Counted from the first letter of the stretch, positions 20,191-28,023 are shown. The stretch is 64,000 nucleotides of DNA from Allobosea sp035944375 (GCF_035944375.1 NZ_DASZBE010000045.1), one strand, 5' to 3'. Made by a program: numbers and translations. Notes: generated by a model not told the origin, from the sequence alone.

Positions 20191-21084
20191 ATGACCGGCG
20201 TCTTCTGTCTCGGCATCTCGACGCTGGACTATGTCTACAGCGTCGAGACCCTTCCCACCCGCGGCGAAAAATACCGCTCCAAGGCTCTCGCCGTCGTCGG
20301 CGGGGGCTGTTCCGGCAATGCCTCGGTCGCGATCGCCCGGCTCGGCGGTCGCTGCTGGCTGGCGACGCGCCTCGCCGACGATCTGCCGGGCGATGAAATC
20401 GTCGCCGACCTCGTGCGCGAGGGCGTGGAGACCGGCTTCGCCCGCCGCGTGCCCGGCCTGCGCTCCCCGGTCTCGGCCATCCTCGTCGATGCGCAGGGCG
20501 AGCGCATGGTGATCTCCTATTCCGATCCGGCGATGCCGGACGACACCGACTGGCTCCCGGCCACCTTGCCGGACGGGGCGCGGGCCGTGCTCGCCGACAC
20601 GCGCTGGGGCGAGGGCGCGCTTGCGGCGTTGCGGCTCGCACGCGCCGCCGGCGTGCCCGGTGTGCTCGACGGCGACCGCAAGCCGCCCCATCCCGATCTG
20701 GTGGCGACCGCGAGCCATGTCGCCTTCAGCGCCCAGGCGCTCGCGGAACTCTCCGGCGAAGCGGACCCCCGCGCCGGCCTCGCCCGGATCGCATGCGAGG
20801 GATCCACCTGGCTGGCGGTGACCCTCGGCAAGGATGGCGTGCTCTTCGTCGAGAACGGGGCCGTCGCCCATCTGCCCGCCTTCGCGGTCGAGGCCGTCGA
20901 TACGCTGGGGGCCGGCGACGTCTGGCACGGCGCCTTCGCGCTCGCGCTGGCGGAGGGGCAAAGCGAGCGCGCGGCGATCCGCTTCGCCTCGGCGGCCGCG
21001 GCGATCAAATGCACCCGCTTCGGCGGCAGGGCCGGCGCGCCGCGACGCGATGAGATCGAGGCCTTTCTGGCGCAGCGCGGCTGA
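20191..21084 (+). CDS. PfkB-family carbohydrate kinase
   Basis: A cytosolic sugar or sugar-phosphate kinase of 297 residues. The N-terminal PfkB signature region is GGGCSGNASVAIARLGG (about 32-48). The C-terminal signature DTLGAGDVWHGAFALALAEG (about 235-254) contains the catalytic Asp and anion-hole GAGD. Substrate cannot be read from sequence. The overall pattern is closest in my memory to fructose/sulfofructose-type kinases (YihV-like), but no sulfoglycolysis genes are nearby. The gene precedes ureD by about 125 bases and is probably separate from it. Confidence 0.88.
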   Translation: MTGVFCLGISTLDYVYSVETLPTRGEKYRSKALAVVGGGCSGNASVAIARLGGRCWLATRLADDLPGDEIVADLVREGVETGFARRVPGLRSPVSAILVDAQGERMVISYSDPAMPDDTDWLPATLPDGARAVLADTRWGEGALAALRLARAAGVPGVLDGDRKPPHPDLVATASHVAFSAQALAELSGEADPRAGLARIACEGSTWLAVTLGKDGVLFVENGAVAHLPAFAVEAVDTLGAGDVWHGAFALALAEGQSERAAIRFASAAAAIKCTRFGGRAGAPRRDEIEAFLAQRG

Positions 21085-21209
21085 TCGCTGGCGAGGCGGC
21101 GATTGCCCATCATTTGGGCAGCCTAGGCGGACGAGGCTCTTGCCGGGAAACGGCGCGCGCGGAAGATTGCAGCGTCGTTCGACTTCGCCAGCCCGCTCCG
21201 GGAACCTTC

Positions 21210-22064
21210 ATGTACGCGCCGCCCGTTCCGGCCGCCTCCGATCCGCTGCTTCCCGCCTATGTCCGCGCCGCGGGCGGGGTGGCGCTGCGCTTCGGCCGCG
21301 TCGGTGAGCAGACGCTGCGGCTGGACCTCTCCGAATCCGGCGGCTACCGCGCCCGTTTTCCCACCACCTTCGACGCGACCAGCGAGGCCGTGCTGATCAA
21401 CACTGGCGGCGGCATGGCCGGCGGCGACACGATGGGCGTGACCGTCGATCTCGGCCCCGGCAGCGAGGCGATCGTCACCACCCAGGCGGCTGAGAAGATC
21501 TATCGCAGCCAGGGCACCGACACCCGGATCGAGACCCGCCTGACCGTCGCCGCCGGCGCCGCGCTGGCCTGGGTGCCTCAGGAGAGCATCCTGTTCTCCG
21601 GCGCGCGCCTTGACCGCCACCTCACCGTCGATCTCGCGGCCGATGCCCGGCTCGTCGCCTGCGAGAGCGTGTTCTTCGGCCGCAGCGCCATGGGCGAGAG
21701 CGTGCAGCGCGGCGCCCTGCGCGACCGCTGGCGCATCCGCCGCGAAGGGCGGCTCATCTTCGCCGAGGATGTCCGGCTGGAGGGCGCGATCGCGCAGACG
21801 CTGGGGCGCTCCGCGATCGGCGCCGGCGCCCGCGCCGCCGCGACGGTCCTCGTTGCCGGTGGCGACCTCGCCGGCAGGCTGGAGCCCGTCCGCGCGCTCG
21901 CCGGGGACGCGCAGGCCGGTGCGGTCGAACTCGGCGCCGGAGTCGTCTCCGAGCTTCTGGTCGTTCGCCTTCTCTCCCTCGATGCCCAGGCCCTGCGTCG
22001 CGTGCTCGTCACGCTGCTCGGGCATCTGACCGGCCGTGCGCTGCCGCGCACCTGGTCAACTTGA
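21210..22064 (+). CDS. ureD: Urease accessory protein UreD
   Basis: UreD (UreH) binds apo-urease and, with UreF and UreG, builds the activation complex that inserts nickel. The 284-residue protein has characteristic segments RARFPTTFDATSEAVLINTG, GGGMAGGDTMGVTVDLG and TTQAAEKIYRSQG, then WVPQESILFSGARL. An upstream in-frame ATG at 21114 adds 32 low-quality residues, so the ATG at 21210 was chosen. It is the first gene of the urease cluster, 10 bases before the next start. Confidence 0.95.
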   Translation: MYAPPVPAASDPLLPAYVRAAGGVALRFGRVGEQTLRLDLSESGGYRARFPTTFDATSEAVLINTGGGMAGGDTMGVTVDLGPGSEAIVTTQAAEKIYRSQGTDTRIETRLTVAAGAALAWVPQESILFSGARLDRHLTVDLAADARLVACESVFFGRSAMGESVQRGALRDRWRIRREGRLIFAEDVRLEGAIAQTLGRSAIGAGARAAATVLVAGGDLAGRLEPVRALAGDAQAGAVELGAGVVSELLVVRLLSLDAQALRRVLVTLLGHLTGRALPRTWST

Positions 22065-22074
22065 GGAGAGCATC

Positions 22075-22398
22075 ATGCTGGCGATCCAGGGTCTGAAATG
22101 CATCTATGACACCGGCGCGCGGGGCTGGGCGATCGAACTGGCGCTGAGCGGCGAGGGCGAGGAGGCGGTGCGTCGCTTCGACGTCGACGGGCCCGATGAC
22201 GCCGAGATGCTGATCGAGGCCTTCGAGGAATCGACCTCCAGCGCCTTCGACCCCGCGACGGGCGAGATCGTCTTCGCCTATGAATATGCCGATTTCGGCG
22301 TCGAGGACGAAGACGACGAGGACGAGTCGGAAGACGAGGACGGCGAGGACGAGGATTCGGACGGCGCCGACGAGGACGAAGAGAAGGGCAAGCAATGA
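22075..22398 (+). CDS. Acidic-tailed protein in the urease operon, function unknown
   Basis: A 107-residue protein between ureD and ureAB. The first 75 residues look like a small folded domain (LAIQGLKCIYDTGARGWAIE and AFDPATGEIVFAYEYADFG). The last 30 are almost entirely Asp, Glu and Ser, ending EEKGKQ. An AGGAG ribosome site precedes the ATG, and the stop overlaps the ureAB start, so it is translated with urease. A metal-buffering or chaperone-like role is conceivable beside nickel genes but unproven. I do not recognise a named family. Confidence 0.75.
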   Translation: MLAIQGLKCIYDTGARGWAIELALSGEGEEAVRRFDVDGPDDAEMLIEAFEESTSSAFDPATGEIVFAYEYADFGVEDEDDEDESEDEDGEDEDSDGADEDEEKGKQ

Positions 22399-23015
22399 AT
22401 CTGACGCCGCGCGAAAAGGACAAGCTGCTCGTCGCCATGGCCGCCATGGTCGCGCGACGCAGGCTCGAGCGCGGCGTCAAGCTGAACTACCCAGAGGCCG
22501 TCGCGCTGATCACCGATTTCGTCGTCGAGGGCGCGCGCGACGGCCGGTCCGTCGCCGACCTGATGCAGGCCGGCGCCCATGTGGTGCGGGCCGACCAGGT
22601 CATGGACGGCATCGCCGCCCTCATCCACGACGTCCAGATCGAGGCGACCTTTCCCGACGGAACCAAGCTCGTGACCGTCCATGAGCCGATCCGCGGCGCG
22701 TCTGATGCGATGAAGCCCGGCGAGGTCACGACGCTGCCGGGCGATCTCGTCATGAACGAAGGCCGCGAGAGCCTCTCGCTCACCGTCTCCAACACCGGAA
22801 ACCGGCCGATCCAGATCGGCTCGCATTACCATTTCTTCGAGGCCAATCCGGCGCTGTCCTTCGAGCGCGACAAGGCGAGAGGCTTCCGGCTCGACATCCC
22901 GGCCGGCACCGCCGTGCGCTTCGAGCCGGGCCAGACCCGCGAGGTCAGGCTGGTCGCACTCGCAGGCAAGCGCGAGGTCTATGGGTTCCGTCAGGAGGTG
23001 ATGGGGAAACTGTAG
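22395..23015 (+). CDS. ureAB: Urease gamma and beta subunits fused in one polypeptide
   Basis: Two structural subunits of nickel urease encoded as one 206-residue protein. Residues 1-100 are the gamma subunit (MNLTPREKDKLLVAMAAMVA; LNYPEAVALITDFVVEGARDG). From about 105 the beta subunit follows (MKPGEVTTLPGDLVMNEGRE; NTGNRPIQIGSHYHFFEANP; FEPGQTREVRLVALAG). The joining linker is short and there is no internal stop. Such gamma-beta fusions are known in Helicobacter and some Alphaproteobacteria. Here the catalytic subunit gene is separated from it by a toxin-antitoxin pair. Confidence 0.96.
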   Translation: MNLTPREKDKLLVAMAAMVARRRLERGVKLNYPEAVALITDFVVEGARDGRSVADLMQAGAHVVRADQVMDGIAALIHDVQIEATFPDGTKLVTVHEPIRGASDAMKPGEVTTLPGDLVMNEGRESLSLTVSNTGNRPIQIGSHYHFFEANPALSFERDKARGFRLDIPAGTAVRFEPGQTREVRLVALAGKREVYGFRQEVMGKL

Positions 23016-23043
23016 GGCATTTGTTGCCTTACTTCGGGAGCCG

Positions 23044-23066
23044 CCTTACATTGGGTCAATGTAAGG
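23044..23066. promoter_or_regulatory. Inverted-repeat operator upstream of the vapBC-like pair
   Basis: CCTTACATT (23044-23052) and AATGTAAGG (23058-23066) form a perfect 9-bp inverted repeat with a 5-base spacer. A further GCCTTAC half-site lies at 23026-23032. Its position 25 bases upstream of the antitoxin ATG fits autorepression by the antitoxin. Confidence 0.65.
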
Positions 23067-23090
23067 TCAAGGCGGAGGCGGAGGCTGGTG

Positions 23091-23372
23091 ATGTCGATCA
23101 CGATTGACGCGACCCTCACGTCGAAAGGGCAGTTCACGCTGCCGGCCGAGATCCGGCAGGCGCTCAACCTGCGTTCGGGCGACCAATTGCGCTTCGAATT
23201 GACGGACGACTTGGAGCTCAAGGTCGTGCCGAAGCGGCGCCGGAGCATCCGCGAGTTGCGGGAACTCCTGCCGCCGCTGACCTTGGGCCGTCCGCTGACG
23301 CAGGCCGACATCGACGATTCTGTGACAGAAGCGATGAACGAGCAGGAAGAGCGTGTGCGCTCGGGTCGCTGA
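23091..23372 (+). CDS. AbrB/MazE-type antitoxin (VapB-like)
   Basis: A 93-residue DNA-binding antitoxin. The N-terminal swapped-hairpin AbrB domain is clear (SKGQFTLPAEIRQALNLRSG, about residues 11-30). The C-terminal half is charged and probably wraps the toxin. GGAGG 7 bases before the ATG at 23091 supports this start over the GTG at 23088. The stop overlaps the toxin ATG (TGATG), a typical coupled toxin-antitoxin arrangement. The pair sits inside the urease operon and carries its own operator. Confidence 0.88.
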   Translation: MSITIDATLTSKGQFTLPAEIRQALNLRSGDQLRFELTDDLELKVVPKRRRSIRELRELLPPLTLGRPLTQADIDDSVTEAMNEQEERVRSGR

Positions 23373-23770
23373 TGCGCGGCATCGACACCAACATCCTGGT
23401 GCGAACCGTCGATCTCACGGATGAGCGGCAGACGGCAGCCGTCGAGCGGCTGCTCGACGAGGCCGCCGAACAGCCGCTTTTCGTCAATCACATCGTTCTG
23501 AGCGAATTCGCCTGGACCCTCGAGCGACGATATAAACGCTCACGGGCGGAGATCGCCGTGCGCTTGCGGAATATTCTTGAGGCGCCGGACTTCATCGTGC
23601 CTCAGCCGACGCTCGTCGAACAGGCGATCGGCGCATTCGAGGCCGGCAAGGCGCAGTTTCCCGACTGCCTGATCGGTGTCGCGAATCTTGCATCTGGCTG
23701 CACGACGACGTTGACCTTCGATGGCGACGCCGCCGAGATGACCCAGATGTTTTCGCCCGTCCCGCGCTGA
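23372..23770 (+). CDS. PIN-domain toxin (VapC-like ribonuclease)
   Basis: A 132-residue PIN nuclease expected to cleave RNA when released from the antitoxin. The acidic metal-binding set is complete: Asp5 in GIDTN, Glu45 in LSEFAW, Asp98 in FPDCLIG and Asp117/119 in FDGDAAE. Its stop codon is 12 bases before the ureC ATG and overlaps the likely ureC ribosome site (GAGG), so ureC translation may depend on a transcript through this gene. Nothing suggests inactivation. Confidence 0.9.
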   Translation: MRGIDTNILVRTVDLTDERQTAAVERLLDEAAEQPLFVNHIVLSEFAWTLERRYKRSRAEIAVRLRNILEAPDFIVPQPTLVEQAIGAFEAGKAQFPDCLIGVANLASGCTTTLTFDGDAAEMTQMFSPVPR

Positions 23771-23781
23771 GGCTCAAGCCC

Positions 23782-25518
23782 ATGCCCTTCAATTATCCCC
23801 GCAACGCCTATGCCGCGATGTTCGGCCCCACCACCGGCGACACGGTGCGCCTCGGCGACACCGAACTCGTCATCAAGGTCGAGAAGGATTTCACCACCTA
23901 TGGCGAGGAGGTGAAGTTCGGCGGCGGCAAGGTCATCCGCGACGGCATGGGCCAGAGCCAGGTCCGCAATGCCGACGGCGCTGTCGACACCGTCATCACC
24001 AACGCGCTGATCCTCGACCATTGGGGGATCGTGAAGGCCGATATCGGCATCCGCGCCGGCCGCATCTGCGCCATCGGCAAGGCCGGAAATCCCGACATCC
24101 AGAGCGGCTTCGGCAATTTCGACCCGGCCGAGACGATCATCGTCGGCCCGGGCACCGAGGTCATCGCGGGCGAGGGCAAGATCGTCACAGCCGGCGGCTT
24201 CGACAGCCACATCCACTACATCTGCCCGCAGCAGATCGAGGATGCGCTGATGAGCGGGCTCACCACCATGCTCGGCGGCGGCACCGGCCCGGCCCATGGC
24301 ACGCTGGCGACGACCTGCACGCCCGGCCCCTGGCATCTCGGCCAGATGATCAAGGCCGCCGACGCCTTCCCGATGAACCTCGCCTTCGCCGGCAAGGGCA
24401 ATGCCGCGCTGCCCGGCGCCTTGGTCGAGATGGTCGAGGCCGGTGCCTGCGCCATGAAGCTGCACGAGGACTGGGGCACGACGCCGGCTGCGATCGACAA
24501 CTGCCTCTCCGTCGCCGACGACTATGACGTGCAGGTGATGATCCACACCGACACGCTCAACGAGAGCGGCTTCGTCGAGGACACGATCGCCGCCTTCAAG
24601 GGCCGCACCATCCACGCCTTCCATACCGAAGGGGCGGGCGGCGGCCATGCGCCCGACATCATGAAGGTGGCAGGGCTGGAGAACGTCCTGCCGTCCTCGA
24701 CCAATCCGACGCGGCCCTTCACCGTCAACACGCTCGACGAGCATTTGGACATGCTGATGGTCTGCCATCACCTGTCGCCGTCGATCCCGGAGGATCTCGC
24801 CTTCGCCGAGAGCCGCATACGCAAGGAGACGATCGCCGCCGAGGACATCCTGCACGATCTCGGCGCGCTCTCGATGATGTCCTCGGATTCGCAGGCCATG
24901 GGCCGCGTCGGCGAGGTCATCACCCGCACCTGGCAGACCGCCCACAAGATGAAGGTCCAGCGCGGCACGCTGGCGCAGGATGTCGGCACCGGCGCCGATA
25001 ATTTCCGCGCCAAGCGCTATGTCGCGAAATACACCATCAACCCGGCGATCGCGCATGGCATCTCGCGCCATATCGGCTCGATCGAGATCGGCAAGCTCGC
25101 CGACATCGTGATCTGGTCGCCCGCCTTCTTCGGCGCCAAGCCCGATCTGATCATCAAGGGCGGCATGATCGCGGCTGCCCCGATGGGTGACCCCAATGCC
25201 TCGATCCCCACGCCGCAACCGGTGCATTACCGCCCGATGTTCGGCGCCTTCGGCAAGGCCGTGACCTCGACCTCGCTGGTCTTCGTCTCGCAGGCGGCGA
25301 TGGCCAACGGGCTGCGCAGCCGGCTCGGCACCGAGAAGGAGATGGTTGCGGTCGAGAACACCCGCGGCGGCATCTCCAAGAAGAGCATGATCCACAACGA
25401 CGCGACGCCCGACATCCAGATCGATCCGGAAACCTATGCGGTCGTCGCCGACGGCGAATTGCTGGTCTGCGAACCCGCCAAGGAACTGCCGTTGGCGCAG
25501 CGCTATTTCCTGTTCTGA
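23782..25518 (+). CDS. ureC: Urease alpha subunit (catalytic)
   Basis: UreC carries the dinickel centre that hydrolyses urea to ammonia and carbamate. The 578-residue protein (family about 570) contains GGFDSHIHYICPQQIEDA (His ligands), the carbamylated Lys in CAMKLHEDWGTTP, HTDTLNESGF, the mobile-flap region MVCHHLSPSIPEDLAFAESR with the active-site His, and MMSSDSQAMGRVGE with the Asp ligand. All are intact, so an active enzyme is expected once assembled with the fused UreAB. Confidence 0.98.
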   Translation: MPFNYPRNAYAAMFGPTTGDTVRLGDTELVIKVEKDFTTYGEEVKFGGGKVIRDGMGQSQVRNADGAVDTVITNALILDHWGIVKADIGIRAGRICAIGKAGNPDIQSGFGNFDPAETIIVGPGTEVIAGEGKIVTAGGFDSHIHYICPQQIEDALMSGLTTMLGGGTGPAHGTLATTCTPGPWHLGQMIKAADAFPMNLAFAGKGNAALPGALVEMVEAGACAMKLHEDWGTTPAAIDNCLSVADDYDVQVMIHTDTLNESGFVEDTIAAFKGRTIHAFHTEGAGGGHAPDIMKVAGLENVLPSSTNPTRPFTVNTLDEHLDMLMVCHHLSPSIPEDLAFAESRIRKETIAAEDILHDLGALSMMSSDSQAMGRVGEVITRTWQTAHKMKVQRGTLAQDVGTGADNFRAKRYVAKYTINPAIAHGISRHIGSIEIGKLADIVIWSPAFFGAKPDLIIKGGMIAAAPMGDPNASIPTPQPVHYRPMFGAFGKAVTSTSLVFVSQAAMANGLRSRLGTEKEMVAVENTRGGISKKSMIHNDATPDIQIDPETYAVVADGELLVCEPAKELPLAQRYFLF

Positions 25519-25591
25519 CGGGCCAGATCGCGGCGCGGAACAGCGCACCTCGCCCTGGCGTTCCTCTCCCAGCCGAACAGGGAGGTTCGCC

Positions 25592-25843
25592 ATGGCCAAC
25601 GACAAAGGTCCCGAAGGACCGCAACCAGAAGCGCTCGCCACTTTCGCCGCGACGGCGCGCAACGACGGCAAGAAGCCGGATGATATCGGGCTGACGGCGA
25701 CGGCGGAATCGGGGCCGGTTCCGGCCTCGTCCGAGCAGAAAGCCGAGGCGGCGACCAAAGTGCTCCGCGAGGGCGTGCTCAAGCGCGATCAAGGCGCGGA
25801 CGAGGCGGTCGATGCTCTGCCGGATCGGACGCGCGCAGACTGA
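25592..25843 (+). CDS. Small hydrophilic protein of unknown function
   Basis: An 83-residue product rich in Ala, Asp, Glu and Lys, without membrane segments or Cys. A good GGGAGG ribosome site 7 bases before the ATG at 25592 supports translation. It lies 73 bases after ureC on the same strand. Composition suggests a disordered or helical small protein. No family recognised; it is not a known urease factor. Confidence 0.5.
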   Translation: MANDKGPEGPQPEALATFAATARNDGKKPDDIGLTATAESGPVPASSEQKAEAATKVLREGVLKRDQGADEAVDALPDRTRAD

Positions 25844-25860
25844 GGGCATCTGATAATGAG

Positions 25861-25904
25861 ATCGTCTTAGTAGCACGAATGATCAATCGTGCTACTAAGA
25901 CGAT
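25861..25904. repeat. Perfect 18-bp inverted repeat abutting a start codon
   Basis: ATCGTCTTAGTAGCACGA (25861-25878) and its exact complement TCGTGCTACTAAGACGAT (25887-25904) flank an 8-base loop. The ATG of the nucleotidyltransferase gene begins at the next base, leaving no room for a separate ribosome site. No T tract follows, so it is not an ordinary terminator. It may be an autoregulatory operator or an RNA hairpin that controls initiation. Confidence 0.92.
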
Positions 25905-26885
25905 ATGAAGCGCATCCCTCTCAACATCCAGACGCTCTATGCCGATCTGCAGCAGCAGGTCGAGATGGCGTCGCCGGACGAGGCCACGGTCGTGGCGACG
26001 ACTGTGGGTGGCATCGCATATCTGCGCCTCCAGCGCTGGGTCGGTGCGAGCCGGACGATCGAGCATCTCGGACGTAGTGACAATCCCGATGTGCTGGCGC
26101 GTGCCGAAGCGGCCAGAACGGAAATGGCCCACCGGCAGGAACGGCGAAGGCTGGTCTCGACGCTGCGCCGCCTCATTCCCGCGCCCGCGCCGATCCTCGG
26201 CAAGGTGTTGGATGCCGTGTCGCAGGCCGGTCTTTTCCGGCGCGGGGCGGTGCTCGTGGGAACGGCCGCCTATCAGTGCTACGCGCCGCTGCTCGGGACG
26301 ATCCTGCCGTCTGCGACCGTGATGACGCAGGATGCCGACCTCGCGACCGCTGATCTCGCTCTGCAGGGCGATAGCGAGGGCGAAAGCCTGCTGGGCATCC
26401 TGCACAGGGTGGACAAGACCTTTGCCGGCCTGCCGGGCCTCGATGTAAGGGTGCCGCCGGCGCGATTTCGCAATGCCGAAAACTTCGTCGTCGATCTCCT
26501 GACGCCCCAGAGACGCCGCACGGATCGCAATCCGATGCCGCTGCGCCGCCTGGCCGCCGGAGCCATCCCTCTTCAGCATCTCGACTGGCTGATTTTCGAA
26601 CCGGTTCCCGCCGTGGTCCTGCATGGGGCCGGCATTCCCGTCGTCTTGCCGCAGCCGGCGCGGTTCGCCGTTCACAAGATGATACTGGCCCAGAAGCGCG
26701 GGGCTCACGAAGCGGCCAAGAGCCGCAAGGATCTTGAACAGGCAGCGGCGCTCGTCGCGGCGCTGCGGGAGACCGCCCCCTTTGCCCTCTCAGATGCCAT
26801 GGCCGATGCGAGCGCTCGCGGTCGCGAGGGCTGGGCGAAGCCGATCGAGCGTTCGCTGTCGCAGATCGGCGCGGGCTTCCCCTGA
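25905..26885 (+). CDS. GSU2403-type nucleotidyltransferase-fold protein
   Basis: A 326-residue protein of the family I know as GSU2403 (nucleotidyltransferase superfamily, NTP_transf_8), biochemical role unknown. The N-terminus IPLNIQTLYADLQQQVEM and the repeated-looking VGGIAYLRLQRW are typical. The core has LVGTAAYQCYAPLLG followed by MTQDADLATAD, the G-S/T and DxD elements of the fold (about residues 116-150). The C-terminal half has IFEPVPAVVLHG and FAVHKMILAQKR. It begins immediately after a perfect inverted repeat and splits the urease cluster. No partner antitoxin-like gene is adjacent. Identification is by pattern memory. Confidence 0.75.
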   Translation: MKRIPLNIQTLYADLQQQVEMASPDEATVVATTVGGIAYLRLQRWVGASRTIEHLGRSDNPDVLARAEAARTEMAHRQERRRLVSTLRRLIPAPAPILGKVLDAVSQAGLFRRGAVLVGTAAYQCYAPLLGTILPSATVMTQDADLATADLALQGDSEGESLLGILHRVDKTFAGLPGLDVRVPPARFRNAENFVVDLLTPQRRRTDRNPMPLRRLAAGAIPLQHLDWLIFEPVPAVVLHGAGIPVVLPQPARFAVHKMILAQKRGAHEAAKSRKDLEQAAALVAALRETAPFALSDAMADASARGREGWAKPIERSLSQIGAGFP

Positions 26886-26956
26886 GCCCTGCTGCATCCG
26901 CCAGCCGCTCCACCGCGTAGCCGGACTCACATCCGTTGCGTCCGGAGCCTGGCCTG

Positions 26957-27265
26957 TTGTCCGACCCCTTTATCGTGATCGCCCGCATCGAGGTTCGCCC
27001 CGATGCCTGGGAAGAGTTCGTTGCCGCCGCGGGCGCCTGCATCGAAGCCACCTGCCGAGAGCCCGGATGCCTCGCCTACGAGATCCATGAAAGCCTGACG
27101 CAGCCCTGCCGCTTCGTGTCGTTCGAGAGCTGGGAGACTCGCGCCGACATCGACCGCAACATGACCTCGCCGCACATGCGCGCCTTTCTGGAGGCCGCGA
27201 GGGCTTGCGTCACGGCGCCTCCGGTGATCGAAGTGATCGAACCGCGGTCGATCGACCGCCTCTGA
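26957..27265 (+). CDS. Antibiotic biosynthesis monooxygenase-domain protein (YgiN-like)
   Basis: A ferredoxin-like alpha/beta-barrel protein of about 100 residues, related to small cofactor-free quinol monooxygenases. Visible family elements are FIVIARIEVRPDAWEEFVAA, the middle GCLAYEIHESLTQPCRFVSF and ESWETRADIDRNMTSPHMRA. No ATG is present; TTG at 26957 or 26936 could start it, and I favour 26957, which begins just before the first strand. It stands between the nucleotidyltransferase gene and ureE and has no expected link to urea hydrolysis. Confidence 0.75.
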   Translation: MSDPFIVIARIEVRPDAWEEFVAAAGACIEATCREPGCLAYEIHESLTQPCRFVSFESWETRADIDRNMTSPHMRAFLEAARACVTAPPVIEVIEPRSIDRL

Positions 27266-27294
27266 TCGTCGCTTCAGTCACGGACTTCATCATC

Positions 27295-28014
27295 ATGCTT
27301 CGCGCCACCTCCGTCGTTCGCAAGGCCGCCGTCAGGCAAGACCGCGTCGTCGATACGCTGACGCTCGACCATGACGACCGCAACCGCCGCCGCCTCGCGC
27401 TCAAGGCCGATGGCGGGCTCGGCATCCTGCTCGATCTCGACAAGGCGACCGCGCTCGGCGACGGCGACGCCGTCAAGCTCGAGGATGGCCGTCTTGTGCT
27501 GGTGAAGGCGGCGCCGCAGAGCCTGCTCGAGATCAAGGCCGAGAATCCGCTGCGGCTGATGCGGGTCGCCTGGCATATCGGCAACCGGCACACGCCGGCC
27601 GAGATCACCGCCGACGCGATCTATATCGAGAATGACCATGTCCTGGCCGAGATGGTGCGCGGCCAGGGCTGCGCGATGAGTGCGGTGATGCGGCCCTTCC
27701 AGCCCGAGCGCGGCGCCTATGACCACGACCACGCCAATTGCGACCATCCCAGCCACGCCCACGGCCATCATGACCATGGTCATCACGACCATCACCATGA
27801 TCACGACCACGCGCATCAAGGGCACGATCACGCGACGCACGCCCATGGTCATGCCGAGGCGCATGCTCATGGCGACAAGGGGCACGCCCATGCGGAAGCG
27901 CACGCGCATGCCCATGGCGACGCCTGCGGCTGCGGCCACGATCACGCCCATCACGACCACGGCCACAAGCATGGTGCCGAACACGGCCCCAAGGGCCACA
28001 GCCACGATCACTGA
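27295..28014 (+). CDS. ureE: Urease accessory protein UreE with long His-rich tail
   Basis: UreE delivers nickel to the urease activation complex. The 239-residue protein has the N-terminal peptide-binding domain (about 1-75) and the metal-binding domain with IGNRHTPAEI and IYIENDHVLAEM. From about residue 143 a tail of nearly 100 residues holds roughly 40 histidines in HDH, HAH and HGH units plus a CGCG motif. Many UreE proteins have His tails, but this one is long. ATG at 27295 chosen because upstream sequence lacks family similarity. Confidence 0.95.
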   Translation: MLRATSVVRKAAVRQDRVVDTLTLDHDDRNRRRLALKADGGLGILLDLDKATALGDGDAVKLEDGRLVLVKAAPQSLLEIKAENPLRLMRVAWHIGNRHTPAEITADAIYIENDHVLAEMVRGQGCAMSAVMRPFQPERGAYDHDHANCDHPSHAHGHHDHGHHDHHHDHDHAHQGHDHATHAHGHAEAHAHGDKGHAHAEAHAHAHGDACGCGHDHAHHDHGHKHGAEHGPKGHSHDH

Positions 28015-28023
28015 ACAGCCCGC

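Noticed and set aside
27719..28014. Tandem-repeat-like DNA of CATGAC/CACGCC units, considered as a CRISPR or satellite
   Set aside because: It is the coding sequence for the His-rich UreE tail; unit length varies and there are no spacers.
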